64,000 nucleotides of DNA from Phymatolithon calcareum (lineage: Eukaryota; Rhodophyta; Florideophyceae; Hapalidiales), in the NCBI GenBank assembly GCA_977006965.1, contig OZ345355.1, positions 1 through 64,000 of the forward strand, in the 5' to 3' direction. The notes beneath the pieces were generated by a model. It worked only from the letters and a program-made list of their open reading frames with translations, had not been told where the DNA came from and ran no database searches. Below are positions 1 through 8,900 of this stretch, in pieces. Every line of letters starts with the position of its first letter. Position 1 is the stretch's first letter. Position numbers and translations under genes: made by a program.

Positions 1-960
1 GAGCAATACACGCCGCCGATGCGCCAACTGGCCCATCCACTTGCACACGCCTTCAACAGTACACCTTTTTCGTCCGAGCGTGAAACATGGTACAGAATCG
101 TGGAGTATATTGTTATTGTCCTTTTTGGTCAGAACTCCTCCTATTCCCGAAACCTTTAGTACGACATATTCCGATTGTATAGATGCAATTAAAATCTACA
201 ATGGAGGCCAGTCGAGCCACCCGCAACAAGTATATACGTAGATCAACCCGTCCGGCAACTCTAAATGATTTCCGCCACGTGTCAGGTCGTCCGCGAACCC
301 GAAATCGTCCTCCACACGTGGTAAACCGTCGCCCATCACATCCAACATAGGCATTTTACACGTATCACGTCTTGACAGGCACACACGTGTCATTCGTCCA
401 GTTTCTATTCTTGGACAAGTCTCTCGTATGCACACGTGGCAATTTCACCCCGTCACAACATTCTCCAAACTTCACTACATATAAATACACTCTAAACTGT
501 TCATACAATCTCCATCTTCACGGCCCGCTTCGAAACCCATTGCACACGTATTCCCTCTTCCCACTTACACCATGTCCACCACCTTCCACCACCTGCTCTA
601 TCCGCTTGCACAACCCTACAACACCACACCACACTTACAGTCCATTTTCCCGGGGGGAGTGTGAGGGGGGCGGAGCCCCCCTCACGAAGACTAAGGCGAA
701 GCCTTAGTCCACCCTCGATCCGCAGAATTTTCCTCATTTTTAAAAACTTACCCTCATACTCCTTCTACGCCCTCGCCCACCCCTCTCCAACTACTCCGCC
801 CACTCTCACAGCAACTTTTTATTTTTCCCGAATCCCTCTCCAATTTCACCCGAAACTGCTCCACCCGTTCTCGCCCTTCATTTCAAAATACTGCAACTTT
901 ACCGCCTTCCTCACACTCTCCACATAATATTCAATAAGCATAACGTATCATGATTCTCTC
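1..960. other. Intergenic region, no supported gene
   Basis: No ORF here resembles a protein. A TATA-like ATATAAATAC lies near 479-488, about 90 bases before an ATG at 572 that opens only a 31-codon frame. The pyrimidine-rich leader before that ATG looks like the leaders before the genes at 5144 and 8901, so this may be a promoter left behind by a truncated gene. The double hairpin at 661-709 sits just inside that short frame. Confidence 0.35.
661..709. repeat. Two adjacent perfect hairpins (double-hairpin element)
   Basis: Positions 661-685 form a palindrome whose arms are GTGAGGGGGGC and GCCCCCCTCAC around a GGA loop. Positions 689-709 form a second one with arms GACTAAGGC and GCCTTAGTC around GAA. 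The two stems are separated by three bases and contain no mismatches. Such GC-rich double stems are typical of small mobile hairpin elements; a structured RNA or a transposon end are alternatives. Confidence 0.6.
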
Positions 961-1200
961 ATTCAGACACAGAAATGACACGATTATCGCCATGCATTAC
1001 ACCTGTACCGAGCAGCACAATTGAGACTTCAACATAGTTCGCGCTGCTGATCGCGCCGCTGTCCGACGTAAAATTGTCAGGAGAGTTCGATTCTCGCATC
1101 AGATTTCGGAATTTGCGTCGTTAACATGCTCTAATCAATGCACTACGCATCCATCTCGGCAGGCCAATGGTAAAGCGCCAAGTGTCTTCAAAAGCAATGA

Positions 1201-1250
1201 CCCAACCCTATGCCCTAACCCAACCGTATTCCTAACCCTATTCCCTATCC
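1201..1250. repeat. Degenerate telomere-like CCCTAA tract
   Basis: The 50 bases contain CCCAACCCTA, GCCCTAACCC, TCCTAACCCTA and TTCCCTATCC, i.e. variants of CCCTAA in a run. It looks like an interstitial or eroded telomeric tract. The telomere repeat of this organism is not known from the window, so this is a resemblance only. It lies just outside repeat module A. Confidence 0.3.
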
Positions 1251-1704
1251 AAATTCCGCCTTTTCGTAATTGGAGCAGAGAACAGTATCAAGCGCGTAAC
1301 GCTGCGCAGACGGGAAGTTGGTGCCCAAAAAACTGAGAAATTGGCGGAAAAATATATAACAAATAACTGCTATGCTATCATAAATTTAGATTCCTATTTT
1401 GTAGAAATATTTGGGAGACATTTCCAGGGATCTGGCGCACCATGTTCCCGTTCGCGCACTCTTGCGCGCTTGGCACCGTTGGAAAGCGTGTCGCGAGAGC
1501 TTTCGAACGGTACCAGGCGCGCAAGTGTGCGCGCAAGGGAAAAAATGCGCCACCTGGGACCGACCGGCGAAAACGTATCTAAAAAGTAGGCTCGAGTGCT
1601 AGGAGTCTTGGATGCAGGCTGAATTTAATGATACTTTACAATCCTGAAAAACTCATAAAATGGGCCATCTGGGAGGGTCTCGCAGAGAGGGTAAAATGGA
1701 AGGT

Positions 1705-1884
1705 GGCTCGTATCCCGCCACAAAAAATAAGTAAATTTCAACTTTGGCTCGTATCCCGCGAGCCTTAACCTGCGAAAATGATACCATTTTTGCAGAGTCT
1801 CTCAGAATAATCAAAAATCCGGCGGGATACGAGCCACTCCCCTTGTTTTTTAATTAAAATTTGTTATTCGGCGGGTTACGAGCC
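1705..1884 (+). promoter_or_regulatory. Four-box array, specificity A (GGCTCGTATCCCGCC)
   Basis: The box GGCTCGTATCCCGCC occurs forward at 1705-1719 and, with one change, at 1746-1760. It is reversed at 1821-1835 and, with one change, at 1870-1884. The first-to-second spacing is 41 bases, third-to-fourth is 49, and the fourth box starts 18 bases before GGAAACTATATAGG at 1888. Module B repeats this layout with different box bases. The arrangement suggests protein-binding sites beside a core promoter; that role is inferred. Confidence 0.65.
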
Positions 1885-1887
1885 AGC

Positions 1888-1901
1888 GGAAACTATATAG
1901 G
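1888..1901 (+). promoter_or_regulatory. TATA-like site GGAAACTATATAGG
   Basis: The 14 bases are identical to 16961-16974 and stand the same 18 bases after the start of the fourth box. Conservation while the boxes themselves changed argues for function. No convincing plus-strand gene follows within the next kilobase. Confidence 0.45.
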
Positions 1902-1942
1902 TTACATTTTTAATATTCATTCCGTTTAAAGTTTGCAATCGC

Positions 1943-2203
1943 TCAATACAACCCAAATTGTTTGCGCATCGATGTGCACCCAGAACGCATGTCGAGGAAG
2001 TCTTTCGACACCATGTCCGTCTTCTCGCGATGACCCCTGACGGCGGTTTTTGGTCTCGGCGGTTTCGCTTGGAAGTCGTCCTCTTTGACGTCATCGACAA
2101 TCTCTGGCACCTCCATAAACTCCGACATTGTGTGTTCCAGAACAGAAGAAATTCTTCCTACGCGGGATGATCCAGATCCAGAAGAAGAGCTAACGAAAGA
2201 CAA
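1943..2203 (-). CDS. Hypothetical 86-residue ORF
   Basis: A short ORF beginning with a serine-rich, then acidic stretch (residues about 25-45 rich in E, D and V) and ending in a basic segment. The composition looks like the disordered N-terminus of a transposase or nuclear protein. No domain is recognisable and no continuation is found downstream, where it meets module A at 1901. It may be a truncated exon or a chance ORF. Confidence 0.22.
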   Translation of the reverse strand: MSFVSSSSGSGSSRVGRISSVLEHTMSEFMEVPEIVDDVKEDDFQAKPPRPKTAVRGHREKTDMVSKDFLDMRSGCTSMRKQFGLY

Positions 2204-2396
2204 GAAGATTTATTCGGCTTTGTGCACAACCAAGTCGCTACACACATTGGATTTTATAATGGTGCAAAGCTCACTAGTCCCTGTCACGATACTTGTACCG
2301 ACATACACGGGAAACAAACGAGGCCAGCTGAGCTGTCAGCTATGTCAGTTATGTCATCTGTTTGCGGACAGTCCGGATGGTCGAAAATTTTATACA

Positions 2397-2513
2397 CATC
2401 GTTGTGTCGCCCAGAACGCATTTCCATGCTCTACACGCCGGAAGGAAGTACATTCAAAGGATTTCTTCCCTGCGTGTAGAGTACAGAAATGTGTTCTGGG
2501 TGACACAACGATG
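2397..2513. repeat. Imperfect fold-back palindrome of about 117 bp
   Basis: The left arm starts CATCGTTGTGTCGCCCAGAA and the right arm is its near reverse complement, ending TTCTGGGTGACACAACGATG. The arms are about 50 bases with a few mismatches and a very short loop, so ORFs on both strands read alike. It looks like a small fold-back transposon relic. A related single arm may lie near 1963-1990. Confidence 0.6.
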
Positions 2514-2642
2514 CGCATACATTTGCCTTTACAAGATCTTGCACTATTTAAACCATACAACCACAGAAATATTTTCAAAAATTAGGTTTTTCGTAGCCAT
2601 CCTATTCCATCCCCGTGTCATTTCAAGTATGAGAAAATATCT

Positions 2643-2716
2643 TTAGTGTAATGGTTTTAAACGTAGTTCATATTTTCACACTCCTCTCACGAAGATCCTG
2701 GGTTCGACATCGCCCA
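2643..2716 (+). pseudogene. tRNA-Glu(CTC)-like sequence, SINE head or tRNA relic
   Basis: The order of parts is tRNA-like: TTAGTGTAATGG resembles an A box and D arm, CTCTCAC resembles a Glu anticodon loop, and TGGGTTCGACA resembles a T arm with B box. About 13 extra bases lie between D arm and anticodon arm, and the ends do not pair into an acceptor stem. A tRNA-derived SINE head is the simplest reading; a tRNA with an insertion is less likely. Confidence 0.3.
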
Positions 2717-2869
2717 CTTCATCGATTGAACACATTCGATCTCTTTTAATTTCATTTCAGAGACAATACCAAACACAAGCACGACACCTTAACTAGTTTC
2801 TATACACGCTCTCGCGCTTCGGGCCTATGCAAAAGATAGAAAATGAAGACTGCAAAGTATGGAGAACTT

Positions 2870-3745
2870 AAACAAAAGATCTCTTCCTCCAATTTACTGT
2901 CCTTCCCCGTCCCCCTCCCGTCTCCGTGTATTACATATTTACCCTCCGCTAACCCTTGTTCGCTCTTCGTGTGAATCCCGTGTCCTGATCTGCCCAACTT
3001 TCCACCTCGTGTCCTTGCTCCGCTCCATGCGTCACTGGTCTGCACTCCGTCACCCCTAAATTTCACTCTTCCCCTACTGATCCGCCACACTTGTAATTAC
3101 TCGCGTCCTGTGTATCAGCTCTCTCGTTCCTCCTCCATCCGCCCTGCCCCACTCTGGATTTTTCCTATTCACGCTATGTGCCACTCTCCGCCTACTACTT
3201 TCCACAATTTTATCACTCCGCTGCCCTCGATACGCCCCTCGTGTCGCTCTCGCTTTACCCCTTCCGCGTTTTGCATCGCTTCTATTTCATCACTTGTGCT
3301 CGACCCTTTTTCCCCTTTGCCCTTCTTGGCATGTGCCCTTCTCGTCACTCCAACTCCTTGCGTTTCTCCCAACTTACTCCTTGCGGAACTTTGTCACGCT
3401 CTCTTTCCGTTAGTACGACCCTCGTACCACTCACCTTCTACCTTTGCTCCCGTTTTGTCCATCTCCATTTTCCTATTCTACCCTTCTTGAACCTCCCCTA
3501 TATCCCTCCAGCCCACTCCTTACACCCCTGCGTCACTCCCTTACGCCTGGTGCGTCTTTTGTGTAACTGCAATTTTACGACTCCCTCCCCCTTCTCTCGT
3601 TCTCGTCCCTTGCTTCACCTGACGTTCCTTGTTTCAGTCAGCTTTTTTCTTTTGTGTCACTCCGTGGCCACTGGTTCGCCTCTTGTGACACTCCCCTTTC
3701 CATCCCTCCGTCTCACTCTGCGGTTACTCATTTCGCCACTTGGTT
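2870..3745. other. Pyrimidine-biased tract with no supported gene
   Basis: The plus strand is overwhelmingly C and T for roughly 850 bases, with scattered short words such as CGTGTC, CTTGTG and CGTCACTCC. Long frames open here (for example 3178-3831) only because purine-containing stop codons are rare; their translations are P/S/L/F-rich low complexity. The tract ends where the piggyBac-like fragment begins. It may be a diverged minisatellite. Confidence 0.55.
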
Positions 3746-4520
3746 TGAAAATGAAGGAGCTGGGATATACTTGTTCGGCCTGGTACACATCCATAAGTCC
3801 CTCTTCGCGCCGAACGCAAACCTTGTCATGAGAACCAGTACTCCAAAAAACTTAAGAAGCTCTGTCACGGTAGTCTCTTTTCTTCCGATTCGTTTCAGCT
3901 TAGCGGACGACAAAGCAACAATTTTTCGGACGTGTACTTGAGGGAACATTGTCATGAAGCAGTCATACGGCGTGTGGAACTCGTGGCCACATTTTTCGGA
4001 TATAATTTCTCTGTGTATAGTTCAAACATTTCACAAATGACGGGGAATCCTTCGTCCAATTGTACATAGAACTTGGTGCTCGAACCATGGCACTCCATGA
4101 ACAAAAGTGCTTGGCGCACAGTCTGGGGTAATGACATTAAGCCCTTCTTGCGAATCTTGGTTCCAAGAACCTTGCAGGGCGTAGGCGACAGAGCCCGGAA
4201 TAGGGCGTTCAGAGCTTCTTTTGCTTGTCCTGAGGTTTATGTGTCCTTCTGGTGTGCTTGTGGTTGACACTGGAACCGAGAACTGGTCGCTTGGCGAAGA
4301 AGATGTACCACGAGTACAGTACTTTGCCAGCTGGGACTCGATACAACCATTCGAGACGAACGAGAGTCTTTGTCTGCCTTCCCTGCCTTGACGTTAATAA
4401 CATTGACGGTCTTTATCTTAATCTACTCGATAGGTTTCTGAAAAGAACCCATTTAACGCGAAGAGACGAGCTAGGGTGCCACGTGTGTTTCATCAACTGT
4501 ATTTGATAACGCTCCGAACA
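3728..4520 (-). pseudogene. piggyBac-like transposase fragment (N-terminal half), copy C
   Basis: The frame at 3955-3728 contains TELLKFFGVLVLMTRF followed by a K/R-rich segment and W, matching the start of the piggyBac-type DDE_Tnp_1_7 domain (VEELxxFxGxxLLM...W). Frames upstream on the same strand (4403-3952) line up with the same part of the two elements at 44.1-49 kb, for instance the shared GSSTKFYVQLDE-type segment. Several frameshifts and stops break it, and no catalytic DDE part remains. It has the same orientation as the other two copies. Confidence 0.5.
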
Positions 4521-4705
4521 CACATAGGGTGGAAGAAGACAATGCGCGCTTCAAAGAACGGAAGACAGAAAATTGTTGAGAAGAGTATGAAAGCGCATAG
4601 TTCGAACTCACATAACGTGAAAGAAAACAATGCAAAGCTCGAATAACAGGAGACATGTGATTGGAATGGAACAGTGTTTTTAAGAGTCTTATACTAGAGA
4701 GCAGA

Positions 4706-4943
4706 GCGTGGAGTGTATGAGAAATTTTTTGGCTCTACGCCAGAGATCTGAGATCTCTGGTGTAGAATCTAGAATTCCAAAATTTCAAATTTTCCATTCA
4801 AACACAAAATTTTATCACGTTTTCAAATACTTTCTATGATCCAATTCACTTTTCTGGATTTTCAAATTTTCAATTCTACACCAGAGATCTCAGATCTCTG
4901 CTGTACAATACAAATTTTTCTCATACACTCTCGACCCACGTCC
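4706..4943. repeat. Inverted repeat carrying two AGATCT double palindromes
   Basis: Arms at about 4706-4768 and 4874-4943 are reverse complements over roughly 60 bases, each holding AGAGATCTCAGATCTCT (or its complement) and a CTCATACACT-like outer end. The spacer of about 100 bases is AT-rich. The inner copy lies about 250 bases upstream of the ATG at 5144. Related copies stand upstream of the 8901 gene and in the gap at 10.95-11.1 kb. It may be a regulatory site, a protein-binding palindrome or a small repeat. Confidence 0.65.
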
Positions 4944-5143
4944 GTTTATTATGATTCACCCCTTTCCTATTTTCTCTTTATTTTCTTCCCGTTACTTCTC
5001 TCCATCATTACGTCCCTCAAAAATTACCTCCCAAATTGTTACCCACAACCTTTTCTACATAACCGCCTCCCCACTGCACTCATCCACAAACCCACCTACC
5101 CCGTCTCACTCACTCTCCTCGTCGTTTTTCATCTTTCCCAACC

Positions 5144-7795
5144 ATGCCTCGATCTCGCCCCTCCGATTCCTCCACTGTCGCTTCCTCCGCCCCTACCCCT
5201 CATACTATTGTCCACATAGACCCCTTTCGCGTCACCAGGTTCGCCAACGCACGTCCTGTCGACCTCGATACTGTCAAGAACCTTGAGGAAAGCATGCGCG
5301 ACACCGGTTATAATGCCCAGCATCCCGTCTCCGGACATGTCATGGAGAATGGCAACATTTTCCTCGTCGACGGTGCTCATCGCATCACGGCTATTCGACG
5401 CCTCATCATCGACGACTCATTCCCCCCCCAATACTCGAGTTCCCATGGTCCTCTGTCGAAAAGACCAGAACTCCACTACCACTCTGGCTCTTTCTGTCCA
5501 CAGCAATGAGCTCCACGACGTCAAGAGGGCAGCCATGTTTAATGACTACCTGCTCCTCACTCTTGCTGTTCGCGAGAATTACATCCGTGACATGACCCCC
5601 GTCACCGAGCCGTTCTGGAGTACCCTACTTAAGTATGCCATCGAAAAGGCAAGCTCTCCTGCAAAGCCAGATGTCATTGCTGTTCTGAGTCACCCTCAGA
5701 TTAGGCTCACATACAGGATCCTCAAGACACTCTGTCCTTGGAAAAAGCCAAACACCGCTTACGACAACCGTCCGTGGCAAATGTTCACCATGTTCGCCAA
5801 CTGTGCATATGCCGCGGACCTCACGTCCTTGGGCGCTGCAGACTTTTCCGATTCTCTGGCCGTGCCCTCTGCAAACCCGGATAGAGCCAGAACAGTCTCA
5901 ATGTTCGTCAAAGGCGTCAATCTCGCCAAAAGGGACAACATGAGAATCAAGTTCTTGATGGAAGCTGATTCCTTCTCCAAAATTCTCTTCTTCATGTTCC
6001 TTGCCAAATACAACTTTGTTCGCCATCAGGAGAAGAACGTGAATGACAAGGAATCCCTTCCCAGCACAAACAGCCATGACGCCTCAGAGATTGTCGGCAA
6101 GTGTGTCACTATTGTCGTCAATGCTTGCACTACCGTCGCTGGTATCTTCTCCTTCTCATCCCTGGAGACGATGATTGCGCCATACATTATCTTCAACAAA
6201 ACAGAGCTACAATTCGATGTAATCGAAGACAAGTTCGCCCCTCCAGAGCAACTGTCCTCTCTCCTACATGGCTCTGGCATTGTGGAGTCTGATGCTGCTC
6301 ATCTTCATCAGAGAGCACGAGCATCTCCAAGCGTCAACCGACAGCTTCGAAACGTTGCCACGATCTTCATCAACTACTTCTTCTCCCATCTTGTCAAGCA
6401 TGTCGCCTCTTCGCTACGCCGAAAAAATATTGCCGCATCTTTTTCTCGCTCTTTATCAATTCCAACTACTCCGCACTCTTCATACGGCCATGTCCCCACT
6501 GCTCTCCATTACATGGTCGACATGCTTACAGGGCTCCAGAAGCGCGTTTTCGAGACCCCTCCTTCTCCTTCTCCCAGCATCTCGGGCGACGATGAGCCCG
6601 CTCCCCTTTTCCCTCCATCCACCTCTGCTTCCGTTCATGACGAGAATCACGATCACGCAGAGGACCGTGTCTTTGCGGACAACATTCCACTATCCCCTGC
6701 ACCCGCCATATCTCCTGACACCGAAGATGACAACATTTTGCCTCTTCGTCCGCGGAAACGTACCCGTCTCACAGAAGACACTGCTTCGATGTCTGCAGAG
6801 GCCACGAGACAAGCCACTTCCTCACGAGCCGCGCGCACTCCACCATCTCCAAGAGATTTGGTCCCCACACGTCTTCCCTCTTCTCTCCCATCCACTCATC
6901 TCCGCAAGGAGTTCTACAAAGCCGCCTTCGTATTTAATTGCTCCTTCCACGACTTACCGCAAATCTACGAACGCCAGTTCAACAAATCACTGCACGGTCA
7001 AGTTCAGCTCGTGAGCATAGATCAACCGTTCCACTCCCGCAGTGACATGCAACGACCGAACTCCGCCAATGATATTCTGTCCGAGGATGACTACTTCTGT
7101 TCTCCGGGAAGAGCCAGACGCAAACGTGGATATCCTTTCTCCAAGGAATCAGGGAAATGTCTGTTGATCGTGTTCCGCTTTACATCATTAACGCGAGAAA
7201 CAACTTGTCTCAGCCACCCTTCCGCCGGGGCAATAAGTATATCAACATGGTCACAGAGGTCGTTCATGCTGTCAAACTCGGAGGCGGAGCCGAATCATAC
7301 ACACGCGTTCAATACTCCAATCACGGATATGTTCCCTCGTCCTTCGCTCCAAACTTCAACGTTATCGACAATGTTCAGAAGATGGTACCAGGAGAAAAAC
7401 TAATGAAAGACGGAAAATGTTCCTTGCGCCCAGAGCAAAAGCCAGTGGCTCTCCTCAAAGAGCTAATCGAACGCCACTCCCTTCCGGGATCGATAGTTCT
7501 TGATATGTTTGGGGGTACATATTCTACTGGTGTTGCTTGTCTCCAGCTCCCGGCTCCTCGAGTGTTTGTTGGTTGCGAAATGGACAAGCAATGCCACGAC
7601 ATTTCTGCTGAGCATTTGTTCCACAGGTTTGCGGAAGCCATCGTGTCCGATCGTTTCCCATTGCTCGCAGAAAAACAACTCCTTCTCGAAGAGGCACGCT
7701 CCGAGGTCCATAACATCGTGAAACGCAGGAGCAAGACGAGCCCCCTGGTCCAACCTTCTGATTGGCCCATATTTTGTGCTCTACCCGCACTATGA
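5144..7795 (+). pseudogene. ParB-like domain/DNA amino-methyltransferase gene with two frameshifts
   Basis: The N-terminus (5144-5421, residues about 24-90) has a ParB/sulfiredoxin-type fold signature ending VDGAHRITAIRRL. A run of eight C at 5422-5429 shifts the frame; the next frame continues coherently to about 7088 with a long helical middle, a disordered S/P/D/E-rich stretch with a nuclear-localisation-like RPRKRTRL, then a methyltransferase catalytic region. At about 7088-7100 the frame shifts again and ends with the SAM-binding motif VLDMFGGTYSTG (about 7496) followed by GCEMD. This order (motif IV before motif I) fits N4-cytosine/N6-adenine methylases. The catalytic DPPF/Y tetrad reads DQPF near 7020. 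Either two sequencing/assembly errors or real decay explain the shifts. Its stop overlaps the start of the SET ORF. Confidence 0.7.
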
Positions 7796-8418
7796 ACGAG
7801 GTCGACACGGTCAAGCGTGTCGAGCTTGCAAAGTGGCCATCCAATCTCCTTTCCTTATTCCGTGCCTTTGACGTTAGCACACTCCTTGCAGCCGACGCCA
7901 GCTTTCACGGTGTCTATGTCGCCAACTCACGCATTCCTGGTGCGGATAATGGAGCTTTCGCTCTCCAACGCATTGCACCATTTACCGTCATTGGCTGGTA
8001 CAGCGGTACTATTGTCCATAAGAACATCACAAAAAGCAAGCATATTGCACGTCTTGATGGTTCTATGTATGGGCGAGACGAATTAGGATGCACGGTTGAC
8101 AGATTCAGAACGTACGCTATGCGTCTGCCAAACATGAATCCTGAAAACACTTCTCCTCGCCTGCAGGGAAAGGAGGTATTCGTGGTGCCTCCTCCTTACT
8201 GTGTTGCCGCGTATATCAACGACAAAAAGAAGATTCAGAACGGTCTTGAAGCGGACAACGCTATCATTCGACATGCAAACGCACAGTTCGAACACAGAAG
8301 TCTTCCTTTTGATTTTCCTACTTTCACGAACCCGTACTTCGTTTTCGTTACAGCAATCACGAGTATCGAGAAAGGTGAGGAAGTACTTGTCAACTACGGC
8401 AAGCAGTACTGGCGTTAG
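7792..8418 (+). CDS. SET-domain protein
   Basis: The 208-residue ORF begins ATG within the ATGA shared with the stop of the methyltransferase frame; the frame is open upstream to 7762, so fusion by frameshift is possible. It shows a SET-type start (GVYVANSRI..ADNGAFA, then IGWYSGTIV), a pseudoknot-like YINDKK....NA.IRHAN segment where SET proteins carry the NHS...N motif, and a closing EEVLVNYGKQYW. SET domains usually transfer methyl groups to protein lysines. No pre- or post-SET cysteines are visible. Coupled to the upstream gene it would join DNA and protein methylation; that pairing is inferred. Confidence 0.75.
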   Translation: MNEVDTVKRVELAKWPSNLLSLFRAFDVSTLLAADASFHGVYVANSRIPGADNGAFALQRIAPFTVIGWYSGTIVHKNITKSKHIARLDGSMYGRDELGCTVDRFRTYAMRLPNMNPENTSPRLQGKEVFVVPPPYCVAAYINDKKKIQNGLEADNAIIRHANAQFEHRSLPFDFPTFTNPYFVFVTAITSIEKGEEVLVNYGKQYWR

Positions 8419-8900
8419 TTTCAAGATATTGGGACTTGAAAGTTTTCTTCCTACTCTAGATTCTATGCGTTGAATGGTATAGATTCAGTAAACGCTTCGA
8501 CTTGAGATTGTTTTTATATGCTGTGTCTTGTAGACGAAAAGTCTGTTTAGTACAATAGTGAAGGAGAAAGCGTAGAAAGCGGAGTGCTGGTGGCTGGCGA
8601 TTGGTGGGTCGCGATATGAGCGTATGAAAATTTATATTCTAGGTCAGAGATCTCAGATCTCCGATGTAGATTCGAAATTTTGAAATCTCATTATTTATTG
8701 AACTTTTCCGTTTTTCCGACCAATATTTCAAATTCTTAATTTCTTAGTTCATATTTAAATTCCCTAATTTTCCGCCGCTCCTTGTCATAGCTTTTCCCTA
8801 TATATGTTCCCACCCCCCCATTGACTTTTCCCCAACATCTTTCCACCTCACACCCCCAAACTCCGTTATCCTGCGCTATCCTTCTCTCTCACACCTCATC
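8419..8900 (+). promoter_or_regulatory. Intergenic promoter region of the 582-residue gene
   Basis: An AGAGATCTCAGATCTC copy lies at about 8647-8662, some 250 bases before the ATG at 8901, the same distance as before the 5144 gene. An outer GCGTATGAAAATTT segment at 8621-8634 parallels the CTCATACA end of the 4.7-kb repeat. A TATATAT box at 8799-8805 stands about 97 bases before the ATG, followed by a C-rich leader. Confidence 0.55.

Larger units (their letters stand above)
1271..1901 (+). repeat. Repeat module A (hairpin, four boxes and TATA-like site)
   Basis: This block aligns along its length with 16381-16974 in the same orientation. It contains the right arm of a GC-rich hairpin (about 1286-1324), an AT-rich linker ending in a shared segment TTTAGATTCCTATTTT, a full hairpin at about 1444-1542 with arms around TTCCCGTTCGCGCA, then four copies of a 15-base box and a TATA-like site. 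Copy identity is partial, so the duplication is not recent. It could be a terminal direct repeat of a large element, a dispersed repeat or a promoter module. Confidence 0.7.

Noticed and set aside
3178-3831. 217-codon plus-strand ORF
   Set aside because: It lies in the pyrimidine-biased tract; the translation is P/S/L/F low complexity and the end runs into antisense piggyBac-like sequence.
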